DNA from: Thermothelomyces thermophilus ATCC 42464
Lineage: Eukaryota; Ascomycota; Sordariomycetes; Sordariales; Chaetomiaceae
Direction of reading: 5' to 3'
Assembly: GCF_000226095.1 (NCBI RefSeq)
Contig: NC_016474.1
Location: 4,216,001-4,280,000, forward strand
Length of the DNA stretch: 64,000 nt
A program made the translations under genes and the position numbers. This document shows positions 22,401-35,551 of this stretch, one piece after another (the stretch's first letter is position 1; every line of letters begins with the position of its first letter). The notes under the pieces are model-generated. The model had not been told where the DNA came from and did no database searches. It saw only the letters and a program-made list of their open reading frames with translations.

Positions 22401-23637
22401 AGAATAAATGTACACACTATATAAAAAGCTTAAAAAGGAACTCGAGTTTGTCAAGACCAAAATGAAGAATTACTATAACAAATATAGGCTTAAGGGACCT
22501 TGCCTAGAGAGGGGAGACAAAGTCTACCTAATCGTATAAAACTTACAAACTAAACAACCAAGCATAAAGCTAGACTTTGAGAAGATCAGACCCTTTGTTA
22601 TTAAAGAATGAATTTTGACATCTAACTACCAACTATCGTTACTATCATCTATACAACTACAGATAGATATTTTTTATATTTCACTTCTCGAACCAATACT
22701 AAAGAATGCCAAGGTTGCTATATATATCAAAGTAGAGGATAAAGAGGAAAAATAGGACATCGAAGAGATTCTAGATTTATATATTATTAATAGAGAACTA
22801 TAATACCTAGTCAAATAGCTTAATTTTAGACTAGAAGATAACTTATAGGAACCTATTAAGAACCTAAATTGCCCTAAGAAACTAAAGCAATTCTACCGGC
22901 AGAATCCTAACCAGCCATAATAACCGGCTCTAAAGCCTATTCCCCGACAGAAAAAGAGGGGAACCCACCAGAATTAGGACCAGGATCTAACCCGATTAAC
23001 TCCTAATCAAGTACGTCAAAAGCACCTAACGCCTAAGCCTAACCTACAAAGGTCTACATCTCCGATATCAGCGGAGGAGTATCTAGCTCTTCTTCCTCCT
23101 CTAGACGAGCTATACCACGACGAAAAACTTTAGTACTACGATCGTACAGGGATTGCTATAAACGACGTAATCGACTTAAATGGCTCAACGTCTAAGCAAG
23201 TAACGCCTTAGTCTTAGTAATCTTCCTCGAAACCTTCTCCTGCTCTAATAAATTCGAAAGGACTAAGATAGTTAATAATCTAAGACTATAAAGGAAAATA
23301 ACGAGGAACCTATAGGTATCTATAATGTTCGGACTATTATACTTCTTGCCTATATAAATATAGTTTTAATACTTATTTAAACCCTCTATCATTATATAAC
23401 GCTTTTACGGCTTTATATTCTAATAATGCTCGCAAGGTATAGCGACTTTATAACCCTCTCGCTTAATCTTAATCGTAATAGTATATCGTTCACGTTTAAG
23501 ATTACGACGATTCCTAGGAATACAATCAGCTATAGCGAAAGGAAGTTAGCAGAAGAAGGACGTTACCTACTAGGAAGAGAGGGGTATTAGTAGTACTCGA
23601 AACAAGTTATAAGAAGCTTTTAGGTCGAAAGCCCTAA
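19456..23637 (+). pseudogene. pol of element B with in-frame C-terminal extension
   Basis: Continues from 11958 after C. Protease remainder, RT (about 20160-20760, YLDD near 20580), RNase H (from about 21020), integrase (about 21590-22330) and chromodomain (about 22740-22880). Instead of stopping soon after FYRQN as its relatives do, the same frame continues through a Pro-, Ser- and Gln-rich segment of about 220 codons (from about 22915) to TAA at 23635. Removing C, start to stop plus the -1 shift is 6669 nt, exactly 2223 codons, so the extension is in frame despite heavy RIP. Recognisable stretches are STSPISAEEYLALLPPLDEL and NDVIDLNGSTS. Function of the tail unknown. Confidence 0.7.
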
Positions 23638-23650
23638 AGAGGGGGCATCG

Positions 23651-24111
23651 TATCACGAGCCAACTATATACTACAACCTAGTGGGGTATAGCAGGCTAAA
23701 TGAGCCACTAATCAAGAAGGGCACAAAGCGAGGCTGATATAGGATCGCTAGGGAGCGCGGGCTACCACAGGCGAACAATTGCCAAAAAGGGAAAGATAGC
23801 GGAGGATAGCTAGCTACTGAAGGCGATCTAAGGACAGGATAAAAGGGGACTATAAGCAACCGACAGAAGTATATATATATATAAATAGTCACTTGTTATA
23901 GTAGACTCTAGGAGTTTACTAGTGATAGTAACCCCCCTTACAATCACAGTACTTATACCAAGCATCGTTATTAACTACTGTAAGAGACAACTCTAGTGTT
24001 GTTGTGAACCCTTTGGCTTTACCGAATCCCTTAGACGACTTGCCTACTTGTCCTGCTCAATCTACCTTTATCTGAACCCTTTTAGAAGAAGTCTGAGTTG
24101 GGTTCGTCACA
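23651..24111 (+). repeat. 3' LTR of element B (type-3 U3, intact)
   Basis: 461 bp, TATCACGAGCC to GTTCGTCACA. The U3 has no similarity by eye to types 1, 2 or 4 apart from a CCACTAATCA remnant of a CCAAT box and a TATATATATA box. From the segment beginning TAGTCACT onward it matches the common R-U5. Confidence 0.92.
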
Positions 24112-25986
24112 GAAGATCTTATAGGATTCCTAACGAACCTCTAATCCTACTTCTAGCTTAATGACGATAAGTTTCCAGATAATAAAGCTAAAGTCCTCTA
24201 CGTAGCTATAAGATTAGAGGGTAAGACATTTAGATAGTTTAAGCTTATATAGAATGACTACCTTACTAAGGAAGATAAAGACGACTAAGATATATTTACG
24301 TAAGTAGTCTTTCGATCCTATAACCGTTTTAAAGAAGAGCTTTAGAAGGTCTTTAGTGATAAAGATAAGAAGATTTACGTATAAGAAAGACTTACTAATC
24401 TCCGATGGACTAAGTTAGTAGCCTCTTATATTATATAGTTTAGATAAGATATACTTAAGTCTTAGCTTAATAATAAGGTATTAATATAACTATTCTATAA
24501 TGGCTTAAAGAAAAAGGTTAAAGATAAGCTATATAAGTATAATTAGCCCAAGACCTTAGATAAATATATTATATAGGCTATTAGAATTAATAATCGACTT
24601 TATATATAAGAGTAGTAGAAATAAGGTTAAATAAATAGAACTATAGTTAAGGCTAACGATAAGAAAAAATAGGCATATATTAGCACCTTATATGGGATAT
24701 ATCTTAGAGCTATAGATATAGATATAGTATAGAAGTAGGACTAGAAGAAGACGATTAAAGACAAGTCTAATATTACCTATTATGACTATAGAAAGAAAGG
24801 ACATTATAAATAAGAATGTTAAAGCCTAAAGAAAGAGTAGAAAATAGTCCCTAGAAAGAAAATTACGGTTATTAACGAAACTACTAAAGATGTCATCGAA
24901 GTAGTAGCTACAAGCTACAAAAATAGGGATAGCGATATAGACAGTCTTAGACACGATAGCGACAATAAAGACAAATAAGTACTATACTCCGAACTGGTTA
25001 CTATGGACCTAGAGATAGGTCTTATTAAATAGGACATGGCAGGAGAGTATATACTACCAATTTCAATTCTCCTAGCCTTGAGGTAATAGGGTTTCATAGT
25101 TATATAGAGGTAGGATAGATCGTAGATAACCGATACCTAAGAGATCGAAAGACCTGGACCTAATGTTCTCTTCCTCTAGGAACAAATCGAATAGTACTAT
25201 AATGAAGTTTTCTAGCTTAATATAGAACTATACGAACGGGATAGACGCTTGACTTGACTTACCTAGTAGAGTAATAAGATAAGGGACGAGATAAGGGAAC
25301 TCTAATATATCGTAGAAACTATTAAAGGAAAACAGCCTATAATATATAATAGACCTAATAGCTATACTAAGTATTTTGATGACTAGCAACTTAGTTATAA
25401 TATATAGAACCTAGAGTACTAGTTTATATATATAAACTATAGAAAAGATAAACGTACGTAGGAAAGCTACTAAAAGAAACATTCCTACCTTAGCATCAGG
25501 GTATCTATAGTCTATATATAGTAAGAAGGATTCGGGAAAGAGTTCTAATACCTCCTAGGCGACGCTATATGACTATACCTTTAATATAAGGTATATATGT
25601 AAGTGCCCTAGTTTTAGTATATATTATACAAATGCCGATACTACTTTCGTGATAAAATCGAAAACAATTACTAGCCGACCTAATAAGGAAATGAGAATAG
25701 AAGCCTCTACCCTATAGAATAGGTCTATAATATAGGAAACAGAGTAGCCGAATTACTCTAGAAGATCGAAGCCTATAATCTAGAAGGTATTATAGTAGTT
25801 CTAAAACGAGCCTAGCCTAAGTACTATAGAATAGGACAAGATATATGGGACTTGTACTAGAGTAACGATTGCCTCTACTATATAGACAAAAAGAAATCGC
25901 AGATCTAAGAGCTTTAGATAAAGCTATAGCATATATAACGAAAAGTAGAACAGACTTAATAGTGGGAAGCTATAAGCACTTAATGG
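24112..25986 (+). pseudogene. gag of element D (continuation)
   Basis: Resumes exactly at the GAAGA duplication left by B and follows the capsid region, CCHC knuckle (about 24760-24820) and spacer of A and G up to the position equivalent to A 6646, where the LTR of E begins. Very heavily RIP-mutated. Confidence 0.7.
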
Positions 25987-26404
25987 TGTGACGAACCTAA
26001 CTCAGACTTCTTCTAAAAGGGTTCAGACAAAGGTAGATTGAGCGGGACAAGTAAGCAGGTCGTCTAAGGGATTCGGTAAAGCCAAAGGGTTTATAACAAC
26101 ACTAGAGTTATCTCTCATAGTAATTAGCAATGCTTGGTATAAGTACTATAATTATAGGTTACTATTACTAGTAAACTCTCAGAGTCTACCTAACGAGTGA
26201 CTATCTATATGTATATATAATCCTAGTGATCACTCCTGATTACGGTAATCGTAAGTGATCGCATGGTGGTGATCACTCTGATTGCTGGTGAGCGTAGTGA
26301 TCACTATGCTTCCTATGTTATAATTAGTCCTTTTGTTCCTTCGGCTTGATTGGCCCGTTTGTACCGGTGGTCTAGGTGGCATCTATATATATATTTCTGT
26401 AATA
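25987..26404 (-). repeat. Left (3') LTR of element E
   Basis: 418 bp, type-2 U3 with GATC motifs (26225-26310) and CCAAT boxes. R-U5 has the one-base-shorter ACACTAGAG form (plus strand). Confidence 0.88.
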
Positions 26405-26534
26405 TCATGCCCTCCTTTTAAGGCTTTCGACCTGAAAGCCCTCTTTTAGGCCGTTTCAAATAGCGCTAATATCCCTTGCGTTCCTTGTATATATTTTCCT
26501 CCTTAGCCCCTTATTGCCCTTTGTACTATTAATT

Positions 26535-27145
26535 ATGCCGTCCAACGCGTATAGATCCCTAGCGTCTATTTGCTATAAGCGTTTAGCTTAGTTTATTTCC
26601 GATTATAGGTTCGTAGTGATGGTATATTCCTATTGTATAGAGTATAACCAAGTATATAAAATGATTGAAAAATCTCGTCGTTACAAGGCTTATATACGTT
26701 AGGGTCGTACTTACAATAGTTCTAGCGTTCTAGTTTCTTCTTATAAGTTCCTGTTTCCTTGCGAAGGCACGTCTCTGATCGTAACGTAGTAGATCGTATT
26801 ATACACGAGCAACGTTGTTTAAAGGCTAAAGAGAAAGAGGCCGAAGCCTTGCTATAAGAATATTAATATAAAGCTTCTAAGGCGTTGGCCTATCTGATTT
26901 AGGTTCGTGAATAACGAGAGTTCCTAGTAGAAAAGGGGGTAGATATAGTTATATAGGGTTTATCAAATCTAGATAAATTAGAGGCAGTAGAATAGTAGGA
27001 ATCGGAGGCTATTATATAACTTAATAGTAGTGTTAACATTATTAACTAGGGCGTCATTTTCGGTTCTGTCCTCGGTTTGCCTTTAGCCGATCTAGGTTTT
27101 ACTAATAGAACTGTTCTAGTTTCTTAGGGTAGTTTAAGTTCTTAA
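26535..27145 (+). pseudogene. Antisense zinc-cluster gene of element E (type 2)
   Basis: Equivalent to 12508-13118 in C, with ATG at 26535, 131 bases from the LTR. Exon 1 ends at 26742 (208 nt); the donor is changed from GT to AT by RIP. Exon 2 starts after the ACGTAG-type acceptor near 26790. Several cluster Cys codons read Tyr, and stops are frequent. Confidence 0.65.
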
Positions 27146-30100
27146 CTAGTTCTTATAAGCTATCCTCTGGTCCGAAATCAAGCTATTTAACTAGATACTA
27201 TAGTTCCCTATTAATAATACGTAAATCTAGAATTTCTTTGACATCCTATTTTTCTTCCTTATCTTCTACTTTAATATATATAATAACCTTGGCGTTTTTC
27301 GGTGCTAGTTCGAGAAGCAAAATATAAAAAACATCTATCTATAGTCATATAGATAACGGTAACGATAGTCAGTAGTTAGATATCGAAATTTGTTCTTTGA
27401 TAATGAAGGGTCTGACCTTTTTAAAGTCTAGCTTCGTGCTTAGTCGTTTGGTTCGTAAGTTTTATATAATCAAGTAGACTTTGTCTCCCCTCTCTAGGCA
27501 AGGTCCCTTGAGCCTATGTTTGTTATAGTAGTTCTTTATTCTGGTCTTGACAAACTCGAGTTCCTTTTTGAGCTTCTTATATAGTGTATGTATTTGTTTT
27601 ACCTTGACTGCTGCTCTCGGCATTGTAACCTCTAGTCCTTGCCTAAGGTCTGCTTTATATCTATAGTTCGCAAAGAACGGTATGACTTTAGTCGTTTCTA
27701 TTAATGTTATATTATAAGCAAGTTATACTACTAGTAATAGTATAACCTAGTCATCTTGCTAGTAGTTAACGTAAGAATAGAGGTATTATTTGATAACTTA
27801 GTTTAGTTATTCCGTTTATCCGTTAGTCTACGAGTAATATACTATTAATAGCTTGCTATTAACGCCTAATTATTATATTAACGCTTACTAGAACTTTAAT
27901 ACGAACTTGGTGTCTCTATTAGTAATCTATTCTTATAGCTAAGTATATACTAATATAACTTGCTAATAGATTACGTCTACTAACTGTTCTACTATCTAGG
28001 ACTCCTTATAGGGAAAGAAGTATATCTATTTAGTTAGATAATCTACTATAGTAAGAATACTATCGTAGATTACTCCTATAGCCGTGTCCTTAGATTCTGG
28101 TAGCTTTATAATAAAGTCTATTATAACTAAACTCTATAGTTTATCAGCTATTAGCAGTAGCTAAAGTAGCCTATATAGCTTGTATCGTGCCGTTTTGCTT
28201 CGATTACAAATGTCGTAGTTCTATATGACTTCCTTAACTTGTGCCGTTAACTATAGAAAGTTATAGTATTTCCTAACTCATGTAATGGTCTTCGTAACTC
28301 CTTTATATCCTCCGAGTTTCGACTTATAGAGTTCTCAAATCATTTATAGCTATTAATCCCCGTTATAGATATATGCTTTGCCTTAGTACTAGAGTTTCCT
28401 ATCTCTTTCTTCTACTCCGTTAGGTACTACTAGTCTAAGTATTACTTAATACTATGTCTCGTTAATCCTTTCTTCTCGAAAGATTATATAACATTCTAGG
28501 AACGAGTCAAGTAGATCATCTTCTACAGGTGTCTACGTTTCGTAATGTAGCATTCTGTCTATTTGTTCCTTGAACAACGGTAGTGTTATTTCCGTTTGTC
28601 CTTCCGTATGATCTGTTCGTCGGCTTAAGGTGTCTACTTATACGTTCTCTTTGCCCTTCTTATAGCAGATCTCAAAGTTAAATTCCGCGAGGAATTCTGC
28701 CTATTATATTTATCGTCTATTAAGTTCTTTCATCGTTGTAAAGTATTATAGGTTCTTATAATCTATATATACCTATATTAGTTTAGTCGTACTACTAAGG
28801 TATAGTTACTATTCCTTAAAAGCTTCGATAATCGTAAGTAGTTTCTTGTTATAGATTAGATAATTAAGATATAGTCTATCGAGCTTCTTTAAAAAAAAAG
28901 GCTATAGGATATAGCTTTCCTTGTTTGTCTCGTTATCCTAATTATCCTCTAATGGCATAGTCCAAAGCGTCCGTTTCTACCTTAAATGGCTTCTTAAGAT
29001 TTAATAATACTAGTACTAGATCTTCGGTAATAGCGTTATAGATCTATATAAATGCTTACTCGTACTATTCTTTCTATTGGAATTTAGCGTTCTTCCTAGT
29101 GAGTTTATATAAAGGTCGTGTAATCGCTCCGAAATTTCTAATAAACATCTGGTAGAAGTTTGTAAATCTAATGAAGCTTTGTACTTCTATAACTAACGTT
29201 AGTCATAGCTAATTCTTAATAGCTTTAACCTTTGACAGTTCTATCTAAATTTGTCCTAGGGATATCTTATATCCTAAAAATACTATTTTCCTAACGTAGA
29301 ATTCGCTCTTTTCTTTGTTAACTAATAGTTTGTACGCGTGTAGCGCGTCTAGTACTACTTTTATATACTTCCGGTGTTCGTCTATTATCTTAGAGAAGAT
29401 AAGTATATTATCAAAATAATATATTACAAATTTGTCAAGAAAGGGTCGGATAGCTTGATTAATTAGGGCTTAGAACGTTGCTAGCGTATTTATAAGTCCG
29501 AATGGCATAACGAGGTACTTGTAGTAGCTATAGGGTATCCTAAAGGCCGTTTTCTACTTGTCGCCTTCTTTAATCCGTATATAGTTATAGGCCGATAGCA
29601 AGTCAAGACGCGTAAAATATTAGGCTCCTACTAACTAATCTTAGAGCTATAAGATTAGTAGTAACAGGTATCGGTTTTTCATAGTCCATTCGTTAAGTTG
29701 CCGATAGTTAATATATAACTATAGCTTTCTATCTTTCTTAGGCATGAATAGGATTAGGTAGCCTGCTAGCGATATCAACAGGTAGATATATCCTCTTCGA
29801 AGGTTCTCCTCTAAATATCGCTTAAGTTCTTTGTTCTATATCTAGCTCGTATAGTAAATCTTAAAGAACTTTAGTTATGCTCCTTCCTTGAGCTTGATCT
29901 TATAATCCTATAGGCCGTATTCTAGTAATCCTTCTAGATACTTTAGTTCAAATGCTAGGTGTCCTTCGTATTCTTTCGGTACTTCCTTAGTCTTGTCTTA
30001 TCTCTCGGTTTTCTGATAGTATACGAACTTGGTTCTGTCTATAGCGATGCTAGCAATTTCTCCTATCTTAACCTACTACTCTAATTATAGTACTCTATAT

Positions 30101-33033
30101 TTGTTAACGGAGAGAATAGCTATTAGTAGTTTAGCTCGTTCTTCTTATTATAATGTTAGTATTGTTATATTGCTTCTTCTAGAGTCTATAGTAGTCTGCC
30201 TACTACTATCTGTCTCCTACGGTAGATCTATAGGATATGCCTTCCCTTGAGTATCGTCTGCTTATAATCCTTACGTACTCCCTATCTCGCTAGTCGAATA
30301 TAACTCCATATAGGGTTATAGGTAGCTACTATTCTTTTAGCTAATGTCTAGGTTATAATTTTTATACTATAGTAACCTTAATATTATATCTTTATTATTA
30401 CCTATATCTATAATGCTAAATACGACTATTATAGTCTTCCCTACTATAGTAATATCAATTAGTTTAGTCTCCCTATATACCTATTACATCGGAAATAGCC
30501 CTTTAACTATACTATGCTTCCGCTTTATTCTCTAAGATATCTATAGCTAATTTATAAGCGTTGGCGAAATCAGGTTTATCTCTGCTCTACTATCTACTAG
30601 TATAAGTATTTCGTGCTATTTCCATTATACTATTATCTATAGTCGCTTATCTTACCGCCGTCGTCTAAAGATTATAGCAATTTCCCATATTTCTACTAGG
30701 AGGTCTTAATATAGTAGTCTCTTACACTAGTTCCTCCTATACTACGCTACTACTCGCCGCTACATAGGCATTAATAGTTTCTAGGCCCCTCGAAGGGCCC
30801 TAACCCGTTTCCTAGGTTAGTACTAACCTCTTCGGTCATTCGGCTAATAGTGGCTTCGTCGATTGTACTTATTTCCGTAAGCCATTAAATGCTTACGGCT
30901 TCCTACCATTAAGTCTGTTCTGCTTTTCGTTATATATGCTATAGCTTTATCTAGAGCTCCCGAATTTGCGATTTCTTTTCGTCCGTATAATAGAGATAGT
31001 CGTTGCTCTAGCACAAGTCCTATATATCTTGTCTTATTCCGTAGTACCTAGGCTAGGCTCGTCTTAGAACTATCGTAATGCCTTCTAGATCGCGGGCTTC
31101 GATCTTCTAGAGCAATTCGGCCGCTCTATTTCCTATATCGTAGACCTATTCTACAGAGTATAAGCTTCCGTCCTTATTTCCTTGTCAGGTCGGCTAGTAA
31201 TTATTTTCGAATTTGTCGTAGAAGTGATATCGGTATCTATATACTATATACTAGAACCAGGGCACTTATATATATGCCTTATATCGAAGGTATAGTTATA
31301 TAGTATTGCCTAAGAGGTATTAGAATTCTTTCTCGAATCCTTCCCATTATATATAGACTATAAGTACCCTAATACTAAGGTAGGAGTGTTTCTTCTAATA
31401 ACTTTCCTATATACGCTTGTCTCTTCTACAGTTCGCGTATATAAACTGGTATTCTAAGTTCTATACGTCATTACTAAGTTACTAGTCATCAAGGTACTTA
31501 GCGTAGCTATTAGGCCTATTATATGTCATAGGCTATTCTCCTTTAATAGTTTCTACGATACGTCAGAGTTCCCTCGTCTCGTCTTTTATCTTATCGCTCT
31601 ACTAGGCAAGTCAAGTCAAGCATCTATCCCATTTGCACAGTTCCATATTAAGTTAGAAAACTTTATTATAGTACTATTTGATTTGTTCCTAGAGAAATAG
31701 AACATTAGGTCCGGGTCTTTCGATTCCTTAGGTATCGGTTGTCTACGATCTATCCCGCCTCTATATAACCGTAAAACCCTACTACCTTAAGGCTAGGAGA
31801 ATCAAAATTAGCAGTATATACTCTCCTACTATATCCTATTCGGCAAGACCTATCTCTAGGTCTACAGTGATTAGTTTAGAGTATAATACTTATTCATTTT
31901 CACCGTTACCGTCGTGTCTAAGACTATCTATATTACTGCCCTTATCTTTATGACCTGTGGCCGCTACTTTAATAATATCCTTAGTAGTTTTATCGATAGC
32001 CGTAATTTCCTTTCTAGGGACTATCTTTTACTCTTTCCTCGGGCTTCGACATTCTCGCTTATAGTGCCCTTTCTTTCTATAGTTATAGTAGGTAATATTA
32101 GACTTGTCTTTAGTCATCTTCTTCTAGTCCTACTTCTATACTATATCTATATTTATAGCTCTAGGGTATATCCTATACGAGGTACTAATATACGCTCGTT
32201 TTTTCTTGTCATTAGCCTTAACTATAGTTCCATTTATTTGACCTCGTTTTAACTCCTCTTATATATAGAGTCGATTATTAATTCTAATAGCCTATATAAT
32301 ATATTTATCTAGGGTTTTAAGCTGATTATACTTATATAGCTTGTCTTTAACCTTTTCCTTTAAGCTATTATAGAACAATTATATTAACGCCTCGTCGTTA
32401 AGCTAAGACTTAAGTATATCCTATCTAAACTATATAGCATAGGAGGCTACTAACTTAGTCTATTAGAGATTAGCGAGTCTTTCTTATATATAAATCTTCT
32501 TGTCTTCATCGCCAAAAAACCTTCCGAAGCTCTTCTTCGAAATGGTCGTAGGATTGAAAGACTACCTATATAAATGCGTCTCGGTCGTCTTTGTCTTCCT
32601 TAGTAAGATAGTCATTCTATATAGGCTCGAACTATCCAAGTATCTTGCCCTCTAGTCTTATAGCTATATAGAAGACTTTAGCTTTATTATCTAGAAACTT
32701 GTCGTCATTAAGCCAGAAGTAGGATCAGAGGTTTATTAGGAATCCTACAAGATCCTCCTTAGTTCTTCTATATTTACTAGGTAGTTCGATCTTAATATAG
32801 CTTGCTTTAGCGCCCTCGAGTGCTTTGATTTTAGTATAGGCCTCGTTAACTAGTTTCTATAAGTGCTTTTCGCCATTCTCGAGTTCCTTGATTCGAGCTT
32901 AAGTAGCCTTATCTCTCTAGTCTAACTCCTAGATTCACTAATAAAGTTAACTAAGCTAGGTAAGCAGCTGTTCGGCTATAACGTTAGTAGCCATATCAAT
33001 GTCAAGGTCGAAGTTACCTTCGTTCTAAACCAT
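27021..33033 (-). pseudogene. gag-pol of element E
   Basis: ATG at 33033 survives. The slip-site remnant AGGAAAC is at 30807-30813, 2224 nt from the ATG, one base off the family value and so indicating a small indel. RT, RNase H, integrase and chromodomain follow down to about 27170, stop near 27021. Nearly every Gln and Trp codon position is hit by RIP. Confidence 0.7.
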
Positions 33034-33060
33034 GACAAAATAAAGAGAATAATGGTAACA

Positions 33061-33482
33061 TATGACAAACCTAACTTAGACTTCTTCTAAAAGGGTTTAG
33101 ACGAAGGTAGATTAAGTAAGACAAGTAGGCAGGTCGTCTAAGGGATTCGGTAAAGCTAAAGGGTTTATAATAACACTAGAGTTATCTCTTATAGTAATTA
33201 GTAATACTTGGTATAAGTACTATGATTATAGATAGGTTACTATTACTAGTGAACTCTTAGAGTCTACCTAACAAGTGACTATCTATATGTATATATAATC
33301 CTAGTGATCATTCCTAATTACAGTGATCGTGAGTGATTGTATGGTGGTGATCACCCTGATCACTGGTAAGTGTAGTGATTACTATGCTTCCTATGTTGTA
33401 ATTGGTCCTTTCGTTCCTTTGACTTGATTGGCCCGTTTATGCCGATGGCTTAGGCGGCATCTATATGTATATTTCCGTGATA
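33061..33482 (-). repeat. Right (5') LTR of element E
   Basis: 422 bp, starting TATGACAAAC (from TGTGACGAAC). It contains a 4-bp insertion relative to the left LTR within R, so the two LTRs are not simple copies of each other. Confidence 0.88.
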
Positions 33483-34870
33483 TACCTAGACTAGTGGTAC
33501 CTAACGGAGTGGAAGAAAAAGATAGGAAACTCTAGTATTAAGGTAAAGTATATATCTATAATAAAGACTAATAGCTATAAATGATTCGAGAACTCTATAA
33601 GTTAAAACTTAGAGGATATAAAGGAGTTATAAAGACTGTTGTATAAGTTAAAAAATACTACGACTTTCTATAGTTAATAGTATAAGTTAAGAAAGTCGTA
33701 CGAAGCTATGACATCTATAATCGAAGCAAAATAGTATAATATGAGCCGTATAGGCTACTTTAGCTATTGCTAATAGCTGACAAACTATAGAGTTTAGTTA
33801 TAATAGACCTTATTATAAAGCTATTAGAATCTAAGGATATAGCTATAGGAGTAATCTATGATAGTATTCTTACTATAGTAGATCGCCTAACTAAATAGGT
33901 ATACTTCTTCCCATATAAGGAGTTATAGATAGCTAAATAGCTAGTAGACGTGATCTATCGGCAAGTTACATTAGTATATACTTAGCTATAAAAATAGATT
34001 ACCAATAGAGATACTAAGTTTATATCGAAGTTCTAGCAAGCGTTAATATAATAATTAGGCATTAATAGCAAGCGGTATATTACCTATAGACTAATAGACA
34101 AATAGAATAACTAAACTAAGTTATTAAGTAGTACCTCCGTTCCTATGTTAACTACTAGTAAGATGACTAGGTCATGCTATTACTAATAGTATAACTCGCT
34201 TATAATATAATACCAATGGAAACGACCAAGGTCACACCATTCTTTACAAACTATAGATACGAAGCAGACCTTAGGCAAGGACTAGAGGTTATAGTACCAA
34301 GAGTAGCAGTTAAAGTAAAACAAATATACGTACTATATAAGAAGCTTAAAAAGGAACTCGAGTTTATTAGAACTAGAATAAAGAACTACTATAATAAATA
34401 TAGGCTCGAGGGACCTCGCCTAGAGAGGGGAGACAAAGTCTACCTAATCATACAAAATCTATAAACCAAACAACTAAGTACAAAGCTAGACTTTAAGAAG
34501 ATTAGACCCTTCGTTATCAAGGAACGAATTTCGACATCTAACTACCGACTATCGTTACCATTATCTATACAATTATAGACAGATGTTTTTTATATTTCAC
34601 TTCTCGAACTAGTACCAAAGAATGCCAAGACCGCTATAAATATTAATGCAGAGGATAAAGAGGAAGAATAGGACATCAAAGAAATTCTAGATTTATATAT
34701 CATTAATAGGGAACTATAGTATCTAGTTAAATGACTTGATTTTAGATTAGAAGACAACTTATAGAAACTAGTTAGGAATTTAAACTGCCCTAAGAAACTA
34801 GAACAGTTCTACTAGCAGAACCTAGATCGATTAAAGGAAAACCTAGGACAGAACTAAAGATAGCGCCCTA
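33483..34870 (+). pseudogene. integrase and chromodomain of element D
   Basis: Starts in the region just upstream of the integrase zinc finger, directly at the LTR of E. The H-H-C-C region, DDE core (about 33810-34140) and C-terminal domain can be followed; an 82-codon open stretch (34216-34464) matches the integrase C-terminus at 3220-3461. Chromodomain at about 34660-34790. Confidence 0.7.
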
Positions 34871-35424
34871 ATCGATAGTATCGACGGTATCATTAATCTA
34901 TAACAAGGGTATAGTAGGCGTCTCTTGCCGCTCTTACCACTTAACCTCCTCTAACTTGTCTAAGGTCGACAGACCATACGCTATTATATTAGCACCTTTC
35001 TCTACTAAAAACTCCTTCTACTAATGAAGATACTAGAGCTATGTAAGCTTTTCGGACAACTCGTACTAGGCTTCTTCTAGATAGTATTAAGATTTATCTA
35101 GCTCAAGTTCGGCACGACGTTTAGCATCCTTAATATGACGCTGCTCCTAGAGAATACGATCTACTAGAACGAACATCAGGAATCATACTTATAAAAAAAA
35201 AAGGAGACGTGCTTATAGGAAGAAAGTAGTATGCTAAAGCTATCGTAAGAACGACCTTAGCAAACGTAGGCTTTGTAACGCTTTATACATGTGATCATTT
35301 TATAGATAAGGCCTTATAACGTATATTAAGAGTAAGATATAACGATAAAACCGTTCTTAGCGATGTTCTAAGCAAGGAAAGTATAGTAATGTATAGAATA
35401 CGACTTCCGTTTCTCTATTAGCAT
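34772..35424 (-). pseudogene. Antisense zinc-cluster gene of element D (type 1)
   Basis: ATG on the minus strand at 35424, 128 bases from the 3' LTR. Exon 1 is 35217-35424, again 208 nt; exon 2 is 34772-35163. The intron has a T10 run (A10 on the plus strand) and a mutated donor. The total is 200 codons with RIP stops. The type matches the U3 type of D. Confidence 0.62.
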
Positions 35425-35551
35425 TTTGTCAATATAGCAACTATAACGTAGAAATAGAAAGAATATAATACTTACAAGTAAAGAGTTGTTAGTGCTATTT
35501 GAAACGGCCTAAGAGGGCTTTTAGGTCGAAAGCCTTAAAAGAGGAGCATCG

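Larger units (their letters stand above)
1393..24111 (+). mobile_element. Element B: chromovirus with type-3 U3 and extended Pol, split by A and C
   Basis: Plus-strand LTR element inserted in the gag of D with a perfect 5-bp target duplication GAAGA (1388-1392 and 24112-24116). Its own sequence is 1393-1682, 9275-11958 and 19456-24111, about 7.63 kb after removing A, C and their target duplications. Both LTRs are 461 bp. Heavily RIP-mutated. It differs from all its relatives in its 3' part: no antisense gene, a C-terminally extended Pol, and an unrelated U3. Confidence 0.9.
25987..33482 (-). mobile_element. Element E: chromovirus (type-2 U3) with mismatched flanks
   Basis: Minus-strand element with LTRs of 418 and 422 bp and a complete internal order of gag, pol, antisense gene. 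The flanking 5-mers differ (AATGG on the left, TACCT on the right) and the D sequence on either side is not contiguous: about 2.4 kb of D is missing precisely between the LTR ends. Subfamily II R-U5. Heavy RIP. Confidence 0.88.

Noticed and set aside
25982-25986. AATGG beside E and beside G as evidence of a target-site preference
   Set aside because: Only two cases; the other duplications (CCTTA, ATTAG, GAAGA, TAGGA) share no motif with it. Coincidence is sufficient.
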